Positions 32,816 through 40,847 of a DNA stretch of 64,000 nucleotides are shown piece by piece; within the stretch, counting starts at the first letter, position 1; each line of letters opens with the position of its first letter. Where the stretch lies: assembly GCA_963748985.1 (NCBI GenBank), contig CAVVKQ010000005.1, forward strand, positions 62,001 through 126,000. Reading direction: 5' to 3'. The translations under genes and the position numbers were made by a program. Below the pieces are notes generated by a model. It had not been told where the DNA came from. It saw only the letters and a list, made by a program, of their open reading frames with translations, and made no database searches. Source of the DNA: RPQJ01 sp963748985. Its GTDB lineage: Bacteria > Pseudomonadota > Gammaproteobacteria > Steroidobacterales > Steroidobacteraceae.

Positions 32816-33757
32816 ATGAACGACGATTCCACAGAAGCCCTGCGCGCCGTGTTGCTGCCGGCTTTCGGCGTATTGCGCATCGGTGGCGCGGATGCCGTCA
32901 CTTTCCTGCAGGGTCAGTTCACCAACGACGTGCGCCTGCTGGCAGACGGCCGAACCCAGGTGGCGGCATGCTGCACGAATCAGGGTCGCGTCATTGCGCT
33001 CGTGCGCTTCCGCCAGACCGACGACGCCATCTACGCGCTGCTGCCCGCCGACCTGCTCGGGAAAGTGGCGACGCACCTGCGCAAGTTCGTCCTGCGCTCC
33101 AAGGTCGAGATCCTGCAGGCCGCTGACCTGAACGTCGGCGCAATCCTCACCGGCGACGCAGCTGCAGCGGCCCAGGCACACCGCGTGTTCGACGAGGCCG
33201 CACTCACGATGTCGCCCGTGCCGCTCGCGGGCACGACCGAAGTCGTGACGTTCCAGTACGCGCCCGGTCGCGAAGTGATTGCGGCGCCCCCGGTGGCCTG
33301 GCGTTCGATCAGCGGTCTTTCGTTGAACCGGCCCAGTCCGCTCGGACAAGCCGAGTGGCTCGCTGCCGACATTGCCGCCGGACTGTCGCACGTATCTGCG
33401 GCGACTTCGGAGAAATTCATTCCGCAGATGCTCAATGTCGACCTGATCGACGGCGTCAGTTACACGAAAGGCTGTTACACGGGGCAGGAGATCGTCGCCC
33501 GGACGCACCATCTCGGTCGTGTCAGGCGACGCACCATGCGTTTCCACCTGGCGGCGGGTGGCGCTGCCCCGGCGCCGCTTGCGCATCTGCTGCTCGATGG
33601 CGCCAAGGCCGCCGACGTTTTGGTGACCGCGGTAACCGATGACGGCATCGAATTGCTGGCGGTCACGAACCTCGATGCGGCAGGAAAGGTGCTCCAGCTG
33701 GAGGATGGGCGCAGCGCCGAGCCGCGCCGGCTCCCGTACGGCCTGGAAGGCAGGTAG
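32816..33757 (+). CDS. ygfZ: tRNA-modifying folate-binding protein YgfZ
   Basis: A 313-residue GcvT-fold protein that binds tetrahydrofolate and supports iron-sulfur cluster enzymes such as MiaB. The diagnostic K-G-C-Y-x-G-Q-E motif is present as KGCYTGQEIVART at about 218-230, with the reactive cysteine. It is divergent from the sdh operon with about 95 bases to the DUF1674 start, a common neighbourhood for YgfZ. A TTGACA 18 bases before the ATG is too close to be its promoter. Confidence 0.94.
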   Translation: MNDDSTEALRAVLLPAFGVLRIGGADAVTFLQGQFTNDVRLLADGRTQVAACCTNQGRVIALVRFRQTDDAIYALLPADLLGKVATHLRKFVLRSKVEILQAADLNVGAILTGDAAAAAQAHRVFDEAALTMSPVPLAGTTEVVTFQYAPGREVIAAPPVAWRSISGLSLNRPSPLGQAEWLAADIAAGLSHVSAATSEKFIPQMLNVDLIDGVSYTKGCYTGQEIVARTHHLGRVRRRTMRFHLAAGGAAPAPLAHLLLDGAKAADVLVTAVTDDGIELLAVTNLDAAGKVLQLEDGRSAEPRRLPYGLEGR

Positions 33758-33761
33758 GACT

Positions 33762-33790
33762 GGAAGGTCAAGAAGGGCGAGGAAGGGCAG
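33762..33790 (+). repeat. left nonamer array after ygfZ
   Basis: GGAAGGTCA, AGAAGGGCG, then GGAAGGGCA at a one-base offset, starting 5 bases after the ygfZ stop. The purine-rich unit is the counterpart, in opposite orientation, of the TTCCTCACC array at 34711-34755. Confidence 0.6.
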
Positions 33791-33955
33791 AATCCGAAGT
33801 TCACGCGCGGAGGTTCCGCTTCCGACTGGGTTCCGTCACCAGGTAGTGTTGGTGTTACACGTCCTGTTGGCGCTTCACGCCGAAAGGACGCTCGAGGGGG
33901 AGAATCGACCCCAAGCGGGTGTCGAGCACTCTGGCAGGCGGATGATCAGCCGTTG

Positions 33956-33986
33956 AGCGAAGCCGGGCCGAAAAGCGGCTTCTGCT
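33956..33986 (-). terminator. hairpin downstream of the NTF2-like gene
   Basis: GAAGCCG (33959-33965) and CGGCTTC (33976-33982) pair perfectly, extended by AGC/GCT across one bulge, 28 bases after the stop of the minus-strand gene. No T-run follows on that strand. The 256 bases between ygfZ and this gene otherwise show nothing but the nonamer array. Confidence 0.4.
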
Positions 33987-34013
33987 TGAACGAATTGAGA
34001 GGCCGCAGCTCGG

Positions 34014-34499
34014 CTACTCTGCAGAGTAAATCGTTGCCTGGCGCAAACAGAGTTGCCATGAGCCTGTTACGTCAGTCCAGATCTCGGTAGTACGACGCCG
34101 AACGTGTTTGCCGGCAAACCTGGCTTTGCCCACCGGAGTCAACGTCTCTTCTCCCATCAGCACAACCTCATGTTCGCCGCGTGTTGCTGCATACTCTATG
34201 GATCGGTCGAGGCTCGTGTAATCGATCAACCCGGTTCGCAGGTTATTGACCGCATCTTGCTTTGTCGCGATCCTGTTGAATGGATTGTTCACTACGGCAT
34301 CAACGGCAAACATGCTTTCGAATGCCGCTTCGTCCTTTGACAGTATCGCCTGGTCAAAGCGCATGGCTGCTTCAAGCACGGCAGCAATTCTCGGTATCTT
34401 CACCGACTCTGCAGCTGCCGGCGTGGTGGCACGCCAGTCCGCGCCCGCTGGAAATGCCACGAAAGAAAGAAGGGTTAAGAGTAAGCACTGACGAATCAT
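34014..34499 (-). CDS. secreted NTF2-like (SnoaL/DUF4440-type) protein of unknown function
   Basis: A 161-residue protein with a signal peptide (about 1-20, cleavage at PAGA) and a mature domain that reads like an NTF2-fold: a helix FDQAILSKDEAAFESMFAVDAVV, the NPFNRI turn, and a strand-rich end with VLMGEETLTPVGKARFAGKHVRRRTTEIWTDVTGSWQLCLRQATIY. This fold serves many small-molecule enzymes and binding proteins, so no function is given. The start at 34499 is fixed by GGAG eight bases upstream. G+C is much lower than around it (28 of 60 bases in 34261-34320), and it is bracketed by facing nonamer arrays, both signs of acquisition. Confidence 0.72.
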   Translation of the reverse strand: MIRQCLLLTLLSFVAFPAGADWRATTPAAAESVKIPRIAAVLEAAMRFDQAILSKDEAAFESMFAVDAVVNNPFNRIATKQDAVNNLRTGLIDYTSLDRSIEYAATRGEHEVVLMGEETLTPVGKARFAGKHVRRRTTEIWTDVTGSWQLCLRQATIYSAE

Positions 34500-34710
34500 C
34501 GCTTGATCTCCCGGGCAAATCGGATTTGCCACGCGCTGCGTCCGGGATCCAGGAAAGATTCAGCCGACAGCTGATATACGAATCTACCAATTCCGCCAGC
34601 AGGGTATTGGCGGTTCAGGGGTGGTCGTTCTTGCCCTGGCAAATGTCCCTTCCAGCGCATACCCACCCTGAGTCCAACACGAACTGGTGGCAGTACCTCC
34701 GATCAATACC

Positions 34711-34755
34711 TTCCTCACCTTCCTCACCTTCCTCCCCTTCCTGCCCTTCCCGCCC
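34711..34755 (-). repeat. right nonamer array after lysS
   Basis: Five units of 9 bases in register: TTCCTCACC, TTCCTCACC, TTCCTCCCC, TTCCTGCCC, TTCCCGCCC. The last base is the first base of the lysS stop codon. On the lysS transcript the units read as purine-rich GGxxGGAA. They face the array at 33762. The rest of the 255 bases upstream of the NTF2-like gene shows no gene. Confidence 0.75.
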
Positions 34756-36266
34756 TATTCCGGCTTCATGTGCGGAAACAGCAGCACGTCGCGGATCGAC
34801 GGTGAGTTGGTAAACAACATCACCATGCGATCGACGCCGATCCCGAGGCCCGCTGTGGGCGGCATGCCGTATTCCAGCGCCCGCACGTAGTCGGCGTCGT
34901 AGAACATCGCTTCCTCGTCGCCGCCGGTCTTGCGCGCAACCTGCTCGCGGAAACGCGCGGCCTGGTCTTCCGCGTCATTGAGTTCCGAGAAACCGTTGGC
35001 GATCTCGCGGCCACCGACGAAAAACTCGAAGCGGTCGGTGAGGAACGGATCGGAATCGTTACGGCGCGCGAGCGGCGAGACTTCGGCGGGGTAGGCATAG
35101 ACGAACGTCGGCTGCAGCAGGCGGTGCTCCGCCGTCTTCTCGAAAATCTCGATCTGCAGCTTGCCCGCGCCATCCTCCGGCTTCACGGGAATTCCCAGCT
35201 TTCCACATTCACCACGCAGGTAGTCGATATCGCGCAGGCGCATGCGGTCGATACCCGGGGTGAAATGCACGACGAGGTCCTCGACCGTCACCCGGCGAAA
35301 TGCCGAGCCGAAATCGAACGTCTCGCCCTGGTACTCGACCTTGCGGGTGCCGCAGACCATGTCCGCGATGCCCTGGAACATCCGCTCCACCATGTCCATC
35401 AGGTCGCGGTAGTCAGCGTAGGCCTGGTACAGCTCGAGCATGGTGAATTCAGGATTGTGACGTGTCGACAGCCCTTCGTTGCGGAAGTTGCGGTTGATCT
35501 CGTACACACGCTCGAAGCCGCCGACAACGAGCCGCTTCAGGTACAGCTCGGGCGCGATGCGCAGGTACATGTCGACGTCGAGCGCGTTGTGGTGGGTGAT
35601 GAACGGCTTCGCGACCGCGCCGCCCGGAATCACCTGCAGCATCGGCGTCTCGACCTCCATGAAGTCGAGCGCATCGAGGAACCGGCGCAGGTACTGCACG
35701 ATGCGCGTGCGCGTGCGGAACACTTCACGGCTCTCGTCGCTGACGATCAGGTCGACGTAGCGCTGACGGTAACGGCTCTCGACATCGGCCAGACCATGCC
35801 ACTTGTCCGGCAGCGGGCGCAGCGACTTCACCAGCAGGCGCAGCCTCTCGACCTTGACCGAAAGCTCGCCGGTGCGCGTCTTGAACAGCGCGCCTTCGGC
35901 GCCGACGATGTCGCCGACGTCCCATCCCTTGAACTCGTCGTAGGTTGCGCCGAGGGCTGCCTGCTGCAGGAACAGCTGGATCGATCCGCTGCGATCGGCA
36001 AGCCTCGCAAATGAGGCCTTGCCCATGATGCGCTTCGCCATCATGCGGCCGGCCACCGTCACGCGCGTCGGATGCGCGTCGAGCCATTCGGTGGTGCGAT
36101 CGCCGTAGCCCGTGTGCAGTTCGTCGGCCGACGCATCGCGCCGGAAATCGTTCGGAAACGCCGGGCCTTTCTCGCGCAGGCGCTCGAGCTTCGCCTTGCG
36201 CTCGGCGATCAGATGGTTCTCGTCAGCGTTGGTGACCGCCGGAGATTTGCGTTCTTCGTCAGACAT
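34755..36266 (-). CDS. lysS: lysyl-tRNA synthetase (class II)
   Basis: A 503-residue class II enzyme charging tRNA-Lys. The N-terminal OB-fold anticodon-binding domain is around 60-150 (VAGRMMAKRIMGKASFA), followed by motif 1, motif 2 (FRNEGLSTRHNPEFTMLE) and motif 3 (GLGIGVDRMVML) near the C-terminus. Length is normal. It lies downstream of prfB, an old and widespread pairing (prfB-lysS), but here the two are separated by the telomere-like palindrome. Confidence 0.96.
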   Translation of the reverse strand: MSDEERKSPAVTNADENHLIAERKAKLERLREKGPAFPNDFRRDASADELHTGYGDRTTEWLDAHPTRVTVAGRMMAKRIMGKASFARLADRSGSIQLFLQQAALGATYDEFKGWDVGDIVGAEGALFKTRTGELSVKVERLRLLVKSLRPLPDKWHGLADVESRYRQRYVDLIVSDESREVFRTRTRIVQYLRRFLDALDFMEVETPMLQVIPGGAVAKPFITHHNALDVDMYLRIAPELYLKRLVVGGFERVYEINRNFRNEGLSTRHNPEFTMLELYQAYADYRDLMDMVERMFQGIADMVCGTRKVEYQGETFDFGSAFRRVTVEDLVVHFTPGIDRMRLRDIDYLRGECGKLGIPVKPEDGAGKLQIEIFEKTAEHRLLQPTFVYAYPAEVSPLARRNDSDPFLTDRFEFFVGGREIANGFSELNDAEDQAARFREQVARKTGGDEEAMFYDADYVRALEYGMPPTAGLGIGVDRMVMLFTNSPSIRDVLLFPHMKPE

Positions 36267-36282
36267 TCTGCCCTCTTTGCGA

Positions 36283-36395
36283 GGGGTTAGGGGTTAGGGG
36301 TTAGGGGTTAGTCGGCAGCGCGCATCCGCGCGCAGCACGCTTCTGCGCGCGCACTGGCGCTTCCGACTAACCCCTATCCCCTAACCCCTAACCCC
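36283..36395. repeat. telomere-like GGGGTTA heptamer palindrome between prfB and lysS
   Basis: Four GGGGTTA units (36283-36310) plus GTCGG face CCGAC plus four TAACCCC-type units (36363-36395, one unit TATCCCC). The 33-base arms differ at one position. The 47-base loop holds its own stem, GCGCGCAG/CTGCGCGC, around a CACGCTT loop. The right arm begins 2 bases after the prfB stop. Four GGGG runs on each strand also permit a G-quadruplex. Confidence 0.88.
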
Positions 36396-36397
36396 TC

Positions 36398-37493
36398 CTA
36401 AAGTCCTTGCTTCAAGCTTTCTTCCAGGAACGGATTCAGGTCGCCATCGAGCACGGCAGTAGTGTTGCCGATTTCGACGCCGGTCCGGAGATCCTTGATG
36501 CGCGACTGGTCGAGTACGTACGAACGGATCTGGTTGCCCCAGCTCACGTCCGACTTCGAGTCCTCGAGCACCTTCGCCGCGGCATTGCGCTTGTTGACCT
36601 CGAGTTCGTACAACTTGGCCTTCAGCATCTTCATCGCCGTCGAGCGGTTCTTGTGCTGGCTGCGCTCGCTCTGGCACGCCACCACGATGCCCGACGGCAT
36701 GTGCCGGATGCGCACCGCCGATTCGGTCTTGTTCACGTGCTGGCCGCCCGCACCGCTCGAACGGTAGACGTCGGTCTCGAGGTCGGCCGGATTGATGTCG
36801 ATGGCGATGTCGTCGTCGATCTCTGGCGAGATGAACACCGACGCGAACGACGTATGACGCCGCGCGTTGGAATCGAACGGGCTCTTGCGCACGAGGCGAT
36901 GCACGCCCGTTTCGGTGCGGAGCCAGCCGTAGGCGTACTCGCCTTCGAACTTGATCGTCGCGCTCTTGATGCCGGCGACTTCACCGCCGTTGGCGTCGAC
37001 CACCTCGGTCGTGAAACCGTTCTTGTCGCCCCAGCGCAGGTACATGCGCATCAGCATGTTGGCCCAGTCCTGGGCCTCGGTCCCGCCAGCCCCCGCCTGG
37101 ATGTCCAGGAACGCGTTGTGCGAGTCCATCTCTCCCGGGAACATGCGCTTGAACTCAAGCTTCGCGAGCTGAGTGTCGATGCCACCAAGGTCCTGTTCGA
37201 CGGAGTGGACCATGCCCTCGTCAGCGTCGGCTTCGGCCATGTCGAGCAATTCGGCCGCCTCGTCGAGGCCCCCCGTCATCTTGTCGAGCGTGGCAACTAC
37301 ACCGTCGAGCTTACCCCGCTCGCGGCCGAGTTCCTGCGCCCGTTCCGGGTTCTGCCAGACGGCCGGGTCTTCGAGTTCCCGCAGGACTTCCGTCAGCCGC
37401 TCAGCCTTGCCTGCATAGTCAAAGGTACCCCCTGAGCGCATCGGTGCGCTGCTTGAGTTCTTCGATCTGCCGGCGTATCGGGTTGATTTCCAT
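36398..37493 (-). CDS. prfB: peptide chain release factor 2, with programmed +1 frameshift
   Basis: RF2 recognises UAA and UGA. The gene is in two frames: complement(join(36398..37420,37422..37493)), 24 codons then UGA, then 340 codons, 364 residues in all, the E. coli length. The first part reads MEINPIRRQIEELKQRTDAL-RGYL. The GGQ motif for peptidyl hydrolysis is near 247 (SGAGGQHV) and the stop-codon-reading SPF is near 200 (RKSPFDS). The upstream frame signal is detailed in a separate entry. Autoregulation follows: low RF2 favours frameshifting and more RF2. An ATG at 37493 without strong ribosome site begins it. Confidence 0.96.
37418..37433 (-). promoter_or_regulatory. RF2 programmed frameshift site
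   Basis: The mRNA reads AGGGGGUACCUUUGAC. AGGGGG is the internal Shine-Dalgarno-like element, CUU the slippery codon (37424-37422) and UGA the in-frame stop (37421-37419); the ribosome slips +1 to read GAC. E. coli has AGGGGGUAUCUUUGAC, so only one base differs. Confidence 0.95.
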
Positions 37494-37534
37494 GCGAAAA
37501 CAGTCACGAGTGAGGGAAACGGCTGGAACCGTGA

Positions 37535-37543
37535 ATTCTAGCA
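37535..37543 (-). promoter_or_regulatory. extended -10 promoter candidate for prfB
   Basis: The minus strand reads TGC-TAGAAT (37543-37535), an extended -10 with one mismatch from TATAAT; no good -35 is present. The start would lie near 37527, giving a leader of about 35 bases. It sits in the 157-base gap between recJ and prfB. Confidence 0.45.
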
Positions 37544-37650
37544 TTTCCGGCCGAAACCTCGCTGCAGGGGCCACACTGCCCCCGGCAACCGCCACCATCC
37601 GGCTCCCTCGTCAGACATGGCGATCGAGGGTCGGTGTTACGGACTTGCGC

Positions 37651-39390
37651 TCAGAGCTTCCCGACCCACTCAGTCACGAGCTGCAATTTACGCGTGCCCG
37701 TGTAGTCGTCGACTCCCGTGCGGTACGCAGCCTGCACGCGATCATTCGCCCGTATTTCCGCCGCGTCGACCCCATCGAGGTACCGGAAGGCGATCGCATC
37801 GACGGCCTCGCCGGAGGCTGCCCGCAGCCGCAGCTTCAGGTGGCGATTGCCGACCACCCGCGTGTCGATCACGCCGAAGATCCCATCGAACATCGGCTCA
37901 GGGAACCCCGAACCCCAGGGCCCGCCTTCACGCAGGGCGGCAGCAGTTGCGACGTTGAATTCGCCGGCCAGCAATTCACCGTCGGTGTGCAGGTGCCCGG
38001 CGAGCGTATCTTCGTCGATCCAGCGTTCGACTTCGTGCGCGAATTCGGCTTCAAAGACCGGCAGGCTCGCTTCACGCAGCGTGAGCCCCGCCGCCATCGC
38101 GTGGCCACCGAACCTGTCGACAAGTCCGGGCGTGCGCGTGGCGATCGCATCGAGCACGTCGCGCACGTGAACCCCGGGAACCGATCGCGCCGAGCCTTTG
38201 ACCCAGCCCGCCTCCGACCGCGCGAAGGCGATCACCGGCCGATGCAGCCGCTCCTTCACGCGTGACGCCACGAGCCCGATCACGCCCTGGTGCCAGCCCT
38301 GGTCGTAAACGCAGACACCGGCCGGTACGTGGCCCTCGAGCAACGCGATGCGCGCATCGATCAACGACAGGGCCTCGAGCTGCATCCTCGCCTCGAGCTC
38401 CTTGCGGTCCGTGTTGAGCCGGGCCAGGTCCAGCGCCAGGGCGCGCGCTTGCGTCGGGTCGTCCGCAAGCAGGCAGCGAATGCCACGCGACATGTCGTCG
38501 AGGCGTCCGGCTGCATTGAGCCGCGGACCCGCCTGGAAACCCAGGTCCTGCCCCGTCACGCCGGCAAGCGTCCGGCCCGACGCTTCGAGCAGTTCCCGCA
38601 GTCCCGCGACGCAGCGGCCACGACGGATGCGCTGCAGTCCCTGCGCAACGAGCACGCGATTGTTGAGATCGAGTGTCACGACGTCGGCCACCGTCCCGAG
38701 CGCGACGAGGTCGAGCAGGCGTGCCGGATTCGTGTCGACACCCGTCGGCAGTGCATCGCGCTTGCGCAATTCGTGGGTCAGCGCGGCCATCACGTAGAAC
38801 GCCACGCCCACGCCCGCCAGCGACTTCGAGGCGAAGCGGTTGCCGGGAACATTGGGGTTCACGATGCAGGCAGCGGCCGGCAGCTCGCGCCCTGGCAAAT
38901 GATGATCGGTCACGAGCACGTCGATGCCGTGACGTCGCGCCTCCTCGACCCCCTCGAGCGACGAGATACCGTTATCCACGGTCACGATGAGACCGGGTTT
39001 GCGCTCGGTCGCGACTCGCACAATCTCCGGCGTGAGGCCGTAACCGAACCGGAAGCGATCGGGCACCAGGAAATCCGGTTGTTCGAAGCCGAGCGCCGTG
39101 AGTTGCCGCATCATCAGCGCGGTGCTCGTCGCACCGTCCGCGTCGAAATCGCCAACGACCAGTATTCGCCTGCCGGTGCGAAGGGCCGAGGCCAGCAGTT
39201 CGGCCGCGCTCTGCGCACCGTCCAGCGTGCTGACCGGCAGCAACTGGTCGAGCCGCAGCGCGAGATCGTCGGCGCCGGCGATCGGCCGGGCCCCGTACAC
39301 GCGACGCAGCACGGGATGCAGCGTCGCCGGCAACGCCGCCTGCAATTCGGCGCTGGAGGTGCGCCGCAGAATCCGGGGTAGCGACGTCAT
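37651..39390 (-). CDS. recJ: single-stranded-DNA-specific exonuclease RecJ
   Basis: A 579-residue 5'-3' exonuclease for recombination and mismatch repair. The DHH-family motifs are present: DFDADGATS at 81-89, VTDHHLPG near 155 and GRLDDMSRG, then the DHHA1-type domain with GGHAMAAGLTL and the C-terminal OB fold. The ATG overlaps the rpfE stop (ATGA), so rpfE and recJ are coupled. It is 157 bases ahead of prfB. Confidence 0.96.
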   Translation of the reverse strand: MTSLPRILRRTSSAELQAALPATLHPVLRRVYGARPIAGADDLALRLDQLLPVSTLDGAQSAAELLASALRTGRRILVVGDFDADGATSTALMMRQLTALGFEQPDFLVPDRFRFGYGLTPEIVRVATERKPGLIVTVDNGISSLEGVEEARRHGIDVLVTDHHLPGRELPAAACIVNPNVPGNRFASKSLAGVGVAFYVMAALTHELRKRDALPTGVDTNPARLLDLVALGTVADVVTLDLNNRVLVAQGLQRIRRGRCVAGLRELLEASGRTLAGVTGQDLGFQAGPRLNAAGRLDDMSRGIRCLLADDPTQARALALDLARLNTDRKELEARMQLEALSLIDARIALLEGHVPAGVCVYDQGWHQGVIGLVASRVKERLHRPVIAFARSEAGWVKGSARSVPGVHVRDVLDAIATRTPGLVDRFGGHAMAAGLTLREASLPVFEAEFAHEVERWIDEDTLAGHLHTDGELLAGEFNVATAAALREGGPWGSGFPEPMFDGIFGVIDTRVVGNRHLKLRLRAASGEAVDAIAFRYLDGVDAAEIRANDRVQAAYRTGVDDYTGTRKLQLVTEWVGKL

Positions 39391-40391
39391 GTGAGCAATT
39401 GCGATACAGCGACCGGCCGGCGCCAGAACCGGAACCGGGCGGTCGAGTCGATATGCAACACCGCGCCGCCGACCAGCAGGGCGAGGCTTTGCATCCTGCC
39501 AGCGCGCACGTTCGATGCCAGCATGGACAGCAGACCTGCGTCGACGGACGCCAGTGACTCCTCGACCCGCTCGGCGGGCGGCTGCGACAGGGCGATGAAC
39601 GTATCACCACGCAGCGTCCCGCTCCAGACGGTGTTGACGTCGCCTGTGTCGTTGCCCAGCGCGTGCCCGAGCGCGCGCAACCAGCGATCGTCGCTGTGCA
39701 AGCGCCAGCGATTGTTGCCCGAGCCCGGCGCGTCCGCCACTCCGTCGCCGAAACCCCAGAGCCACCAACCGTTCACAGGTAGTCGACGAGACCGCTCGCG
39801 GCGCTGATTCACTGGATGCTCGTGCAACAGCATCTGGATCTCGTTCATCAGGCTGCGAATGCGCGCGCCGTCGCGGCCAGCGGGCATGAAGTCGTGCACG
39901 TTCTGGCCTACGACGGCGTCCGGAGGCTGAGTCGAACAGTCGATGGCACGGGCAAAGCGCAGCAGCCATGCGTCCTGGACAAATGCCGCGACGGTCAGCT
40001 CGTCGGTCCCGAAATGCGAACTCACTCGTGCGCCGAGTGCCCTGGCGTCGTCTTCAGTAAGTGCCGCCTGGGCAAGTGGCGCGAGACGCAGGTGATCGAG
40101 ACCAGCCGCGAAATGCACCGGTTGCGCAACACACCAGGAGCCTGGACCAGTCGCAGTCAGTCCGTTTTCCAGCGCCAGTGCGGGCCCGGCGGGCCAGCGC
40201 GACAGGAGATCCGCTCCGCCGACCGGTTCGAGCAGCCATTCACGCCAGGCTCGTGGCTCGCCCGACATCAACCGCCCGCGACCGCCGAGCCAGCGCAGCG
40301 CATTCATAGCCGGCAGCGAGTCGTTCGCCGACGTCTCGGCCAGCGCCGCCTGCAACCAGGGCAGCGCAACGCGCACACGCGCAGCCGCCAT
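39387..40391 (-). CDS. rpfE: RpfE family protein
   Basis: A 334-residue soluble protein of the family that in Xanthomonas is called RpfE and is paired with recJ. Some members are annotated as phosphoglycerate mutase-like, but I see no active-site motif I can defend. Recognisable parts are the PWLQAAL N-terminus, the GRGRL segment and the C-terminal WRRPV block, with FGDGVAD near residue 205. ATG at 40391 with GGAGG nine bases upstream sets the start. It is divergent from the DUF498 gene and overlaps recJ by 4 bases. Confidence 0.72.
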   Translation of the reverse strand: MAAARVRVALPWLQAALAETSANDSLPAMNALRWLGGRGRLMSGEPRAWREWLLEPVGGADLLSRWPAGPALALENGLTATGPGSWCVAQPVHFAAGLDHLRLAPLAQAALTEDDARALGARVSSHFGTDELTVAAFVQDAWLLRFARAIDCSTQPPDAVVGQNVHDFMPAGRDGARIRSLMNEIQMLLHEHPVNQRRERSRRLPVNGWWLWGFGDGVADAPGSGNNRWRLHSDDRWLRALGHALGNDTGDVNTVWSGTLRGDTFIALSQPPAERVEESLASVDAGLLSMLASNVRAGRMQSLALLVGGAVLHIDSTARFRFWRRPVAVSQLLT

Positions 40392-40460
40392 CAGGAGGCA
40401 CCTCCAGTCGGTAACGGGTGCTGCCGTGAACTCGCGCGACGCATGCAGTATCGTAAGGAC

Positions 40461-40829
40461 ATGAAGCTCCAGCTCGAAAACCCGGCCGGCACGAACCTGG
40501 TGCGCAGTTACGACCCGGGACAGTTGCGCATCGGCGAACGCACGCATTCGACGAGCCTGATCGTCACGGCGACAGCGATCATCGCGCCCTGGCGACCCAC
40601 GACGGCACGGGAACTGACGGCGGCCGACCTCGAGCCTCTGCTCGGCCTGGCGCCCGAGGTCGTACTGCTGGGCACCGGCGTGCGGCAGCAGTTTCCCGAC
40701 GTCCAGGTCCTGCGCATCCTGCACGAACAGCGGATCGGCGTGGAGGTAATGGACACCGCCGCCGCTTGCCGCACGTACAACGTGCTGGTTACCGAAGGCA
40801 GGAGCGTCGCAGCCGCGCTGATCGTTTGA
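40461..40829 (+). CDS. DUF498/Mth938-domain protein
   Basis: A 122-residue protein of the Mth938 (DUF498) fold, related to mitochondrial NDUFAF3. The core block EVVLLGTGVRQQFPDVQVLRIL and the following GIGVEVMDTAAACRTYNVL are the family signature. In bacteria its role is not established. TAAGGA three bases before the ATG at 40461 fixes the start against an in-frame ATG 18 bases upstream. It diverges from rpfE (70 bases apart) and converges on pcm (18 bases between the stop codons). Confidence 0.85.
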   Translation: MKLQLENPAGTNLVRSYDPGQLRIGERTHSTSLIVTATAIIAPWRPTTARELTAADLEPLLGLAPEVVLLGTGVRQQFPDVQVLRILHEQRIGVEVMDTAAACRTYNVLVTEGRSVAAALIV

Positions 40830-40847
40830 GCTGGCCGCACGGATCGC

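Noticed and set aside
33951..33990. Integron attC site
   Set aside because: The hairpin begins GTTGAG and ends TTGAAC, which looked like core sites, but their orientation is wrong for attC and no integrase is present.
36283..36395. Telomere or linear-chromosome end
   Set aside because: The units resemble telomeric repeats, but they lie between two housekeeping genes in continuous sequence and form an inverted pair, not a terminal array.
37419..37421. In-frame TGA making prfB a pseudogene
   Set aside because: It is the normal programmed frameshift stop, with the internal ribosome-binding element and CTT slip codon in place.
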